A stretch of DNA of 64,000 nt from Bolinopsis microptera (lineage: Eukaryota > Ctenophora > Tentaculata > Lobata > Bolinopsidae). The position numbers and the translations under genes were made by a program. The notes beneath the pieces are model-generated. The model made no database searches. It was not told where the DNA came from and was given only the letters and a program-made list of their open reading frames with translations. Position 1 is the first letter of the stretch; the number at the start of each line of letters is the position of its first letter. Positions 45,493-55,055 of this stretch are shown piece by piece. The stretch spans positions 8,615,669-8,679,668 of the forward strand of contig NC_087072.1 of assembly GCF_026151205.1 (NCBI RefSeq), in the 5' to 3' direction.

Positions 45493-48400
45493 TTAGATAT
45501 AAACTGGATGAACTCCATGGTCATTGTATGCTTTGTGTATACTCATTATCATATCTTTTTGTTCTTCATCCATTGGTTGATGTTTTGTAAATTTTTTCAT
45601 CATCTTATCCCCTTTCTTTGAATGAAAGTCTTCCTTGACCTGAAGTTCACTAATAAAGTTATCCAACACAACGTCTGCCATATGAAGCAGGGTGCATGAT
45701 TTTTCCTTATTCCCAAATTCCGTAAGAATCCAAGCTTTATTAAAACTTTGGTTTTTTAGGACATTTTCGGGCTTGATGAAGCAAATACTCTCGAATTCCG
45801 TCCTCAACCGACGAAATTCGGTGGTCTTTTCTTGAAGTAGTTCTTCTCCGAATGCACGGACTTTCATTTTGAATATTTTGTGAAAAAAGTTGTATAATTG
45901 AACGTCTACGATATTGTATTTAAGAATTAGATCGGTCGTTTTCTGGCTAAGTTCGGAGTCTTTCCTACTCCCGGCTGTTAAGAATCGCTTCATGAAAAAT
46001 ATATCCTGGTACTCCCAGCCCATCTGTTCTTTGAGCAGAACTAAACTCTGGTCGAAGTAGTCTGTGAGGAGCACGAAATCAAATTCTTGTGCAAGATCCG
46101 CGATGAAGTCGTTTATCTTTTTTTGTAAAGTTCCGTCTCTAAGGAAATTATTAAGTTAAAATAAGACGAGCGCCGGTCAAAGCCGTTCCTCATATCATTG
46201 TCTTAAAAATAGTAACCTAGAATTTACTGGGCGGCACTCAGCGGTTCTTTTGCGATAGTCAAAACGCGACAACTAGCGCTGGATGGCGACAACTAGCGCT
46301 ATCCAGCGCTAGTTGTCGCCATCCAGCGCTAGTTGTCGCTATCCAGCGCTGGATAACGCTGGCCAGCGCAAAATATATTTGTTCGATAATTGTCGCTATC
46401 CAGCGCTAGTTGTCGCCATCCAGCGCTAGTTGTCGCCATCCAGCGCTGGTTGTCGCTATCCAGCGCTAGTTGTCGCTGGCTATGCGACACTGTCGCACGC
46501 AATAGTTTGCGATGGCCAGCGCAACTGGCCATCGCAGAAAACAGTTCGATAACTAGCGCGCTGGCCAGCGCTGGATAGCGCTGGATAGCGACAACTAGCG
46601 CTGGATGGCGACAATTAGCGCTGGCCAGCGCTTGTTGTCGCTATCCAGCGCTAGCCAGCGCTAGCCAGCGCTATCCAGCGCTAACCAGCGCAAAGTATCA
46701 ATTTTTGATAAATTTTCGATAAATTTTCGATAAATTTTCGCGACAAATAGCGCTGGATAGCGACAACTAGCGCTGGCCAGCGCTGGCCAGCGCTAAGCGA
46801 TAGCCAGCGCTAGCCAGCGCTGGCCATCGATAGCCAGCGCAACATTTTTGCGATATTATTCGTCAGCTAGCGCTGGCCAGCGCTATCCAGCGCTAACCAG
46901 CGCTAGCCAGCGCTAGCCAGCGCTGGCCAGCGCAATGTATCAAAATCATATACTTGCGATATTACTCGTCAGCCAGCGCTAACCAGCGCTGGCCAGCGCT
47001 ATCCAGCTAACCAGCGCTGGCCAGCGCTAGCCAGCGCTAGCCAGCGCTAGCCATATGGCTGTGTATTGCATACTGAGCCACATACTGGGGACCGCAGGCT
47101 ATCATCTTCATAAACACAGAAAATAGGAATGAGGCCAAATGACAAATTGAGCTTTACCTAGGGACCCCAGGCTACTATGTTTATAAACATAGAATAGAGA
47201 TAAACATAGAATAGAGATCCCGCGGAATGACAGGCTGAGCGCCGCCCAGTAAGTTGAGCTCCGCCCAGCTAGTAAGCCAACGCTAGCTGACGATTGTAGA
47301 TGTACGTTTATAACCGTTCCTTTACATATAAATGCGCACCGAGTTGGACTTGGATTTGAAAAAATATTTCCAATTTAACGAGTATCACCCGCGTTAAGCT
47401 GACAAGAAATATCGCAAATATATTGCGCTGGTCAGTCAGTGTCAGCTGACGATAAATGATATCGCTAATATTTGATTTTGGTATATTGCACTGGCCAGCA
47501 CTAACCAGCGCTAGCCATCGATTAATATCGCAAATATTTGATTTTTATAACATGCACTACCTAGCGCTGGTTTGTGGTTGACGAGTAATATCACAGTGCT
47601 GGCAAGCACGACCGTTGCATTTATTGTGGGTATACTATCTTCCCCATTTACTATTATACCCCCTTAACTATTATACCCCATTTACTATTATACCCCCTTT
47701 GGTACACGTTACAAGCCTCTTTTGTGCACGCGAAGCGTGCACTCCGGCCGGAGGCGGCGGCCGAAGGCCGCCGCCTCCGGCAGGAGTTTTCCAGGCATTA
47801 AGACTCATCGGAAGTCGTTAAGCAGAATTATTTTTAGTTCAAAACATTCTAATTTGATGTCAAAGATGACAGGAATAAAAAATAGTTATGTTGAGATTTT
47901 TAAGAAATTTGCATAAAATACTCGCCAGCACTGTTATACGAAATTCGGTAAAAAACCCAAAATCGCCATATTCAGGTGCCTTAAAAACCATGTTAAAATT
48001 GAGTTAGAGATCTGAAATTTTTCAGGGCGTCTAGACGTTGATCAAATCGACTGCAAAAAAAGTTTCAGGTTTCAGGAGTATCGGGAAATGGGTTTTCTAG
48101 AACCCCTGTTTTACGACAGATTGTCGTGATATATATATGGGTCCTAAGAACTCATGTGAGTATGCTGATTGTGCTATGGATAAGATTGATATTTTAGTTA
48201 ACGAAGGAGATCTAGAATATGGCCCGCCTCATAGACCAGCATTCTGGGGTAGATTACGTGATGACATTTATATGGCTTGGCCCGGTACTGTTGAGGAATT
48301 ATTACAATTCATGGAATGGCTCAATAGTATCCACCCAAACCTTTTGTTTACTTACGACTACTCTAGGGACGGCGTTGAGTTTCTAGACACCTATGTCTAT

Positions 48401-51400
48401 GCTGTTGGTGATGTTGTCCACACCAAACTCTACTCTAAACCTAGTGACACCCACTGCTACCTTATCCCCACGTCATGCCATAGGAACCATGTTGTAAAAA
48501 ACATACCTTTTGGAGTGGCAAGGCGGGTGAGACAGAACAACAGTGAAGACTCTAACTTCTTGGAGCAGAGAGAGGTCTATACACGTTACCTTCTAGCCCG
48601 AGGTTATCATTCCAGTATTATAGAAGATGCCTTTAACAAATTTAGTGATATAGCTAATAGGAAAAACTTGTATACCCTTAAAGACAAGGATGAGTCGACT
48701 GCCTGTTTAATACCCATGGTGATGGATCAAAATCCAGCACTTCCCAACATGGGGGGCATTATCCATAAGTATAAGCACCTTCTCAACCTTGATCCGGCCC
48801 TGAAGAAGCTGGTACGTGCGGACAGTGTATTCGTGAGTCATCGAAAGAATCAAACTATCGGTGGCATGCTTGTACACAATAAGTACCGTGCCAGTGGAAC
48901 TTTAAACTGTGATAATGAGAGAGAAACAACTGCAAGCCAGATCCAGGAACCAGACTCCGAAAGTCTAAGGGCGGTTCCCGGGGCTGTCGACCCAGGGTGC
49001 CATGCTTGTGGTAAATGTTATGTTTGTAAGCAAAATTTCCTGTCCCCCTGTTCCAATTTTAGTAGTCACCATTCTAAACAAGTTTTCCCTATAACTAAGT
49101 ATATATCTTGTCAGAGTTATAACCTCATTTATTTAATGGAGTGTAAGACTTGTAAACAGTCGTATGTCGGTTATACTACCTCAAATCTCCCTAAGAGATT
49201 CTCTAACCATAAGAGTCACATAAAGAAAGGTATAAGAAGTTGTAAATTAGTTAACCATTTTTTAGATATTGATCATGATTTAGATTTTAGTACCATAGCC
49301 TGCTATAATTCCTCACTTAGTAAGCACCTTTCTGTCATTATAGTAGACGCTTTAGTATTTGAGCCTAATATTAGTAAAGCAGACAAAGAAAAGGCTATGG
49401 AAGCTAGAGAGGGGTTCTACCAGACCCAACTGAAAACCCTTGAACGGTTTGGGGGTATGAACACCCTTGATAGTAACCATCTACTTTTTAAATCTGCCGG
49501 AGCTTAGTTTTAGTTTTAGTATATTTTGTAGATTTTATTTAGTTATACCATTATTCCAGAGACGTGCATATTACATTTTTTACTTAAGTATAAATTTTAC
49601 AGGTTTTTGTTGTGATTTTAAGTGATTTTCCGAGAATCAGTTATCAGTATTTAGATAAGAGATAAGATAAGAGTACATTTTTAACGGCTTTCAGTTTCTT
49701 TTTTAAATTTCAGTTCATCAGATTTTCCCACTGCTTTTAGTTTGTATTTATTCTCAACTGTATATGATTCGTATTTGTTATAGTTACTTTAATGATATAA
49801 TTTCTCAGAATTGATGTAAATAAACGATGCAAAGACTTTCGAAGATCTAATCACAACCGCTTTCTTTTATTGTGTAGAAGTCCAGCCATGAAATATATAT
49901 ATACATATTCAGGGATAGACGCTTTGCCAGTCAATTGTAGCCTGTATTTAATTGTCCATAGATTCAAAAGTATAAAAGATAAAGCCATTTCCGACCACAG
50001 GTCTTGCAAATAATTGTTTACACTCTAGTTTACATTGTATAAAAAAATTATTTGACGTCATAAACACCCCTTGATGACGTCATCAAGTTAACCGTTTTTA
50101 AAACTTGATTTTTGACAAAGTAATAACTTTTAAAATTAATTTTAAACCATTAAGGAGTAATTTTATTCAAAATCTGAGGAAATTTTTACCTTAGATAATT
50201 GTTCAAGCATTCTGAAAATCTACCGGAAAGTTTTTCTAGCTTGCTCCTTCATAAAGATATTCGTCATTGAAGTTTGTGCTTTTTTGAAGAATTATTTTAT
50301 AAAAACGTCAATTTTGCGATTTAGTATTCTCTGGTGTTGGGCCATGCCTTGAGTTGAGGAGCTCAGTTCTGCTTCCTATAGGTATAAATTGTGCATTAGG
50401 CTAGTTTTGAAGTTGAAAATCGAAAAGTTGCACACGTGGGGACACGCCCAAATTGATAGAAAATTGCTAAAATCACTGAAAATTGCTGTTTTCGTCATTT
50501 TCTGTCAACTTTAGAGTGCCGTTGTGATTACAGTTCTTCTTGAAATACTTTGAAACTTTGCATGCTTATCAAGCTATATATAAAACAATTACATGCAAAA
50601 ATTTACGGCGATTCAATATTGGATGCGCACGCAACGTCCGCTCAAAGTTTGCACGTGCGAAAGGTGAGAATTTTGCTCATTCGTGATTTCCAACAAATTC
50701 TGCTTTGCCACGACAGTTTAATGTCATTATATATGAATTTAATGCCAACTTGAATGAGTATTAGGTGGCATATTCAGTCAGTGATCGACCGATATGCTTA
50801 CCTAAACACAAGGAAATGTTTTTAAAGGAAAATTTCGAAATCGTTGAAACTTCCTCCTTATTAATTAATGAAGATATCAGTTTATATTTCGACTTTATAA
50901 AGTACCCTGACATTATAATCAAAAAGAGATGATATTTTACCAAAACCCATATTCATGGGTAGAGTGGACCGCTGCCAGTGTCTCTCTTTCCCAAACAAAA
51001 GGAAATGATATTAATTTGATTGACCGTTCTCAAATGCAAAATGATACCGAGAATGAAATCGGTCGCTCGCTTTTCCCATTCATTTACAATTGTAATAGAT
51101 TAAGAAGATCTACCCAAAGGCAGCTGTACTCGGCAATAAAGATTCAATAAACTTCAGCTAATTCAATAAGCAATAACTACTACCCTTACCCCGAAATACT
51201 AGGTATCGATCCGAACGCAACCCAAAGAGATTTTTACAGCATCTGACTGATGTAATCAATCGAAATTTATTACAATTCGTAAGCCGTGAATGAATGGAAA
51301 AAGCGAGCGACCGATTTCATTCTCGGTATCATTTTGCATTTGAGAACGGTCAATCAAATTAATATCATTTCCTTTTGTTTGGGAAAGAGAGACACTGGCA

Positions 51401-54165
51401 GCGGTCCACTCTACCCATGAATATGGGTTTTGGTAAAATTGAAAGTATATGATTTTGATGCATTGCGCTGGCCAGTGATGGCTAGCGCTGGCTAGCGCTG
51501 GCTAGCGCTGGCTAGCGCTGGCTAGCGCTGGCTAGCGCTGGCTAGCGCTGGATAGCGCTGGCTAGCGCTGGTTAGCGCTGGATAGCGCTGGATAGCGCTG
51601 GATAGCGCTGGATAGCGCTGGATAGCGCTGGCCAGCGCTGGTTAGCGCTGGCCAGCGCTGGCTGACGAGTAATATCGCAAGTATATGATTTTGATACATT
51701 GCGCTGGCCAGCGTTGGCTAGCGTTGGCTAGCGCTGGCCAGCGCTGGCCAGCGCTGGATAGCGCTGGATAGCGCTGGCCAGCGCTGGTTAGCGTTGGATA
51801 GCGCTGGATAGCGCTGGCCAGCGCTAGCTGACGAATAATATCGCAAAAATGTTGCGCTGGCTATCGATGGCCAGCGCTGGCCAGCGCTAGTTGTCGCTAT
51901 CCAGCGCTATTTGTCGCGAAAATTATCGAAAATTTATCAAAAATTGATACTTTGCGCTGGTTAGCGCTGGATAGCGCTGGCTAGCGCTGGCTAGCGCTGG
52001 ATAGCGACAACAAGCGCTGGCCAGCGCTAGTTGTCGCCATCCAGCGCTAGCCAGCGCTAGCCAGCGCTAGCCAGCGCTGGCCAGCGCGCTAGTTATCGAA
52101 CTGTTTTCTGCGATGGCCAGTTGCGCTGGCCATCGCAAACTATCGCGTGCGACAGTGTCGCATAGCCAGCGACAACTAGCGCTGGATAGCGACAACCAGC
52201 GCTGGATGGCGACAACTAGCGCTGGATGGCGACAACTAGCGCTGGATAGCGACAATTATCGAACAAATATATTTTGCGCTGGCCAGCGTTATCCAGCGCT
52301 GGATAGCGACAACTAGCGCTGGATGGCGACAACTAGCGCTGGATAGCGCTAGTTGTCGCCATCCAGCGCTAGTTGTCGCGTTTTGACTATCGCAAAAGAA
52401 CCCACTCAGCCTGTCATTCCGCCTAATCTCTACTCGGTTTATGAACATTATAGCCTGGGGTCCCCAGGTAAACTAGAATTTAAATTCTATATATTATAAT
52501 ACCTTTCTAAATATTTATCAAATCCAAGATCTTTAGATATCCCGTTAACAATGTCTCCCAGGTAGCAGGAAGTATTATTTGGTTCTAGCACAGCTTTATT
52601 AGCATCCAACCATTTTGATATAGTTTTGTCCAAAGATAAAAGTTTTCCATCATCACCTTCCCTCTGAAAATTGTTCGCTATTAAGTTCACACCAAAATGT
52701 TAAAACTTTTACCTTAATTTAATCAAAATATCATGTCCATTGAGCATGCGTTCATAATATGATAAGGTGGACATCGAGGGCAGGACTAAAGGCATGAACA
52801 TGTTTCAATCGGCATACTTTCAACTTTTCAAGACAAACGAATAACGATTTTAAAGTTCAAATTGAAAATTTGCTTACGTTATGCTTATCTGCGCCATAGT
52901 AAACAAATGCTGAAATAAATCTTTTGATAGGAGATCGAATAATTGTTGTGTAGAAAGTGCGGAACTTGGGAAGAATCTCATGCTGCCTTTCAGGCTTAAA
53001 CCTAACATGAGCGATTTGAAAGTTGTAGTCTCCACCAGGTCGCGGAGGAAGCAGAGGTCTGAAATAGAACAAAATTTAGAGAAAAGATAGGTAGAATGCC
53101 AACAAACTAAGTCATAGAGACATGTCGGGTAAAGAATAAAAGGTAAGAGATATTCAAATTATCCACTTGTATGTCAATCCGCACAAGTGTTGGCCAGTTA
53201 CGCTATCGTTCCGATTAAAAGTATTAATATTAGTAACAAAACTATTGACTTTAATGCAAATGGCTCCACCCACTGCCTTGAATGGCTTTATAGTTCATAT
53301 GGCTTCGCATCATATGATTTTGAAGGATCTGAACAATACGACGGCACAAAAGCACTTAATAATTCATAAGTATTTCAAACTTCAAAGTGTATCCTTTATA
53401 TCGGTATGCGATTCACCAAACTTTTTAAAGCTTGGTAACTTCAAAATAACACACACTATGCACGCAATTCATATATTATCTCTTTATAACTTAAAATGCT
53501 TACTTCTCTAAGTCGAGTTGCCTTGACCAAGGTTGGGTGACGAAGTTTAGCCGCCTCCTTATTCCGAATAGATAAAACATATTTACCAAGGTGGAAGTGC
53601 CACATTTGTGAGTCTTAAGGAACAAGAAACTGTCCTCTTTTCCCTTGGGTACCTGAAGCCCTTCTCCCACTATTTTGAATTCCTGTATTCCTGATTCCTC
53701 GGTAGTTTCATCAGTAGGTATAGGCTCCGTCGTGGTGAGTTCTGTAAACGTTTGGGTAGAAGTGGGGGGTTGTGTAATAGAAGTTTGGGTAGAAGTTTGG
53801 GTAGAAGTTTGGGTAGAAGTTTGGGTAGAAGTTTGGGTAGAAGTTTGGGTAGAAGTTTGGGTAGAAGTTTGGGTAGAAGTTTTGGTAGAAGTTTGGGTAG
53901 AAGTGGGGGTTTCTGAAGAAGTTTGGGTAGAAGTTGTGGGTTGTGTAGAAGCTGCTTTTTCGTTAGTTGTAAACTCTAGCTGTTGTTGCTGATCTGCTAT
54001 GTGGATTTGCTCCGGAGAGATAAGATCTGTACTGATAAGATTCGGTGGATCTACTGAAGATTGAGGGATGTGTCCTGTGAAGCTGTAAACGATAACCACG
54101 AAACACACCACAAGGAGTATTGATAAAAAGAGTCTGTCAAATTTACGGAAGCCCATAATTCTCAT
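45493..54165 (-). CDS. Galactose-3-O-sulfotransferase-like gene, copy B (complete, intron 3 invaded)
   Basis: Exons 54165-53504, 53058-52878, 52663-52503 and 46138-45493 join in phase to 549 residues. Order: cytoplasmic tail, membrane anchor (LFLSILLVVCFVVIVYS), a Thr/Ser/Gln stalk of about a dozen TSTQ-type units, the 5'-PAPS loop FLFLKTHKCGTSTLVNMF, the 3'-phosphate site TTIIRSPIKRFISAF, then VLLTDYFDQSLVLLKEQMG. It is a type II Golgi enzyme, presumed to sulfate galactose at O-3; the substrate is not determinable. The conserved MRIMG shared by copies C and F was chosen as the start; an earlier in-frame ATG exists at 54264. Intron 3 is 6364 bp because of nested transposons, about 108 bp without them. 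Splice sites remain good, so the gene may still function. Confidence 0.9.
47085..47265. mobile_element. Degenerate copies of the 76-bp mini-element inside the left foldback arm
   Basis: Two related stretches (GGGGACCGCAGGCTATCAT and CTAGGGACCCCAGGCTACTA) followed by GCGGAATGACAGGCTGAGCG and CCGCCCAGTAA. The right arm has no counterpart, so they inserted into or rearranged within the left arm. Confidence 0.7.
47591..48130 (+). repeat. R2 copy with GC-rich hairpin module
   Basis: Nearly identical to 28133-28671, including both GAA-looped hairpins (first one from 47724). Its 3' (TA)n is the junction with PLE2. Confidence 0.9.
48131..49897 (+). mobile_element. 5'-truncated Penelope-like element (PLE2)
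   Basis: Begins inside RT motif B directly after an R2-terminal TA run and ends at another ATATATATAC run, followed by E1. This is a second case of a PLE seated in a TA microsatellite. The roughly 390-bp 3' region is AT-rich with no ORF. Confidence 0.85.
48137..49507 (+). CDS. PLE2 reverse transcriptase C-terminal part with intact GIY-YIG domain
   Basis: 456 codons beginning MGPKNSCEYAD, which is the middle of RT motif B; the palm motif A and N-terminal domain are absent. Motif C is GRLRDDIYMAW. It continues with FLDTYVYA, a CHACGKCYVCKQ cysteine cluster and a GIY-YIG domain reading NLIYLMECKTCKQSYVGYT followed by KRFSNHKSHI. Unlike PLE1, the second motif retains Tyr. The ATG is created at or near the TA junction, so no normal start is implied. 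The frame is open throughout, which points to recent insertion, but the element cannot encode a working RT. Confidence 0.92.
   Translation: MGPKNSCEYADCAMDKIDILVNEGDLEYGPPHRPAFWGRLRDDIYMAWPGTVEELLQFMEWLNSIHPNLLFTYDYSRDGVEFLDTYVYAVGDVVHTKLYSKPSDTHCYLIPTSCHRNHVVKNIPFGVARRVRQNNSEDSNFLEQREVYTRYLLARGYHSSIIEDAFNKFSDIANRKNLYTLKDKDESTACLIPMVMDQNPALPNMGGIIHKYKHLLNLDPALKKLVRADSVFVSHRKNQTIGGMLVHNKYRASGTLNCDNERETTASQIQEPDSESLRAVPGAVDPGCHACGKCYVCKQNFLSPCSNFSSHHSKQVFPITKYISCQSYNLIYLMECKTCKQSYVGYTTSNLPKRFSNHKSHIKKGIRSCKLVNHFLDIDHDLDFSTIACYNSSLSKHLSVIIVDALVFEPNISKADKEKAMEAREGFYQTQLKTLERFGGMNTLDSNHLLFKSAGA
49908..51438 (+). repeat. E1 element, subtype a, inside the foldback element
   Basis: Nearly identical over its full length to 30463-31994, sharing the private ATATTCAT change in both R1 arms. 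The two therefore share a recent source or were copied between loci. Confidence 0.92.
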
Positions 54166-54435
54166 TTTGGATAATAATGATTGATCTGCAGGGCTAGAAT
54201 TCAGCTGTTTTTGACAACCAATCATGTCGATAGTCTCGCTATCTGGAGCTATATGTTGTGCCATTAAGAAATGCAGGTATTATTACGAAACAAACAAGTC
54301 CACACGCTTGCAAACACTTAGATGTGAGAAATGAAATACTAATAATCTGATGATGAGCATGATTATAATCTGTCTATTAGACACCGAATACGTGGACTAC
54401 AAGAAATACAAGGTATTCACATACACCACCTGGAA

Positions 54436-54825
54436 TTGGATGGAACAGTACTATACATTTTCATACAAATCATGATGGCAAACTCTTTAGTAGAAAGGCG
54501 GCATGAGCAGCTTATCACCAGAGTAACTAGTAACAACCCTCCGATGATAGAAGACGGCGAGGAACCCCCTGCAGAAACAGAAATGACCGATGGTGCTCAG
54601 GCAGCAAAGGAGTTAACTGGATAGTTTATCACCACAGGCACATCCTGGCCTCCTGAGTCGGACAAGAGAGTAGAGATTCTGCTGGAGGACTTAAAGCGCA
54701 CTATAGAACATGCTCCTAAGAAAAAGATGAAGACCAACATGACCCATCTTGAAGGCCTGTTATGGTGTCACGAGAATATAATGTTAAGGACATCACATAT
54801 CCCAGTAATAAAATTGGTACTCTAG
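54436..54825 (+). pseudogene. Open frame with one in-frame amber stop, unknown
   Basis: Reading in one frame, 62 codons end KELTG then TAG (54622-54624), and the same frame continues for 66 more codons (ITTGTSWPPESDKRVEILLE ... to TAG 54823-54825), with a Lys-rich HAPKKKMKTN segment. No family is recognised. It occupies the position, between copies B and C, where a small + gene lies beside copy A. It is either a pseudogene or a chance frame. Confidence 0.35.
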
Positions 54826-55055
54826 AGTATAAAACAGTCGGTCATTTTTGCTGAACTTTTAATGAATTCGCAGTGATTAAGAGATGACAGATTACAAACT
54901 AGGGCTTAGTTCAAATGTGCCACTGATTTGCAAAAAACAATAAAAAACTATTGTCCGTTATAATTATTTTGACAAAGAAAATTTGAATTATTATTATCGA
55001 ATTTTTTTTGAGTCAATTTTAGCATATTTGTATATTGTAATTGCAGTTCATAGAA

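Larger units (their letters stand above)
46243..52402. mobile_element. 6.16-kb foldback element with arms of AGCGCT decamers
   Basis: The ends are GGTTCTTTTGCGATAGTCAA and its exact complement. CACTCAGC is duplicated at 46235-46242 and 52403-52410 (8-bp target duplication). Left arm 46243-47590 and right arm 51440-52402 are long inverted repeats made almost entirely of 10-bp units AGCGCTGGNN with TTGTCGC(C/T)ATCC blocks. Between the arms sits a secondary load: R2, PLE2 and E1. No transposase was seen. The 8-bp duplication fits hAT-like or foldback mechanisms, but the termini lack the usual hAT consensus. Confidence 0.92.
46226..52472. mobile_element. 79-bp mini-element in intron 3 of copy B, split by a later insertion
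   Basis: Left part 46226-46242 (ACTGGGCGGCACTCAGC) and right part 52411-52472 (CTGTCATTCCGCC ... CCCCAGGTAAA) are the two halves of the element seen intact at 16301-16376, in reverse orientation. CTAGAATTT flanks it at 46217-46225 and 52473-52481, a 9-bp target duplication. Confidence 0.85.

Noticed and set aside
30466-51150. Several 60-117 codon ORFs recurring in every E1 copy
   Set aside because: They disagree in length and start between copies, lie in AT-rich non-coding repeats, and differ at frame-breaking sites.
46329-52448. Short ORFs with repeated ASAGWRQLALDSDN- or SSASCRHPAL-like segments
   Set aside because: Translations of the AGCGCT decamer arrays on both strands; not genes.
53675-53992. 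Plus-strand ORF rich in EVWV repeats
   Set aside because: Antisense shadow of the TSTQ stalk minisatellite in copy B exon 1; the same holds for 57,165-57,365 in copy C.
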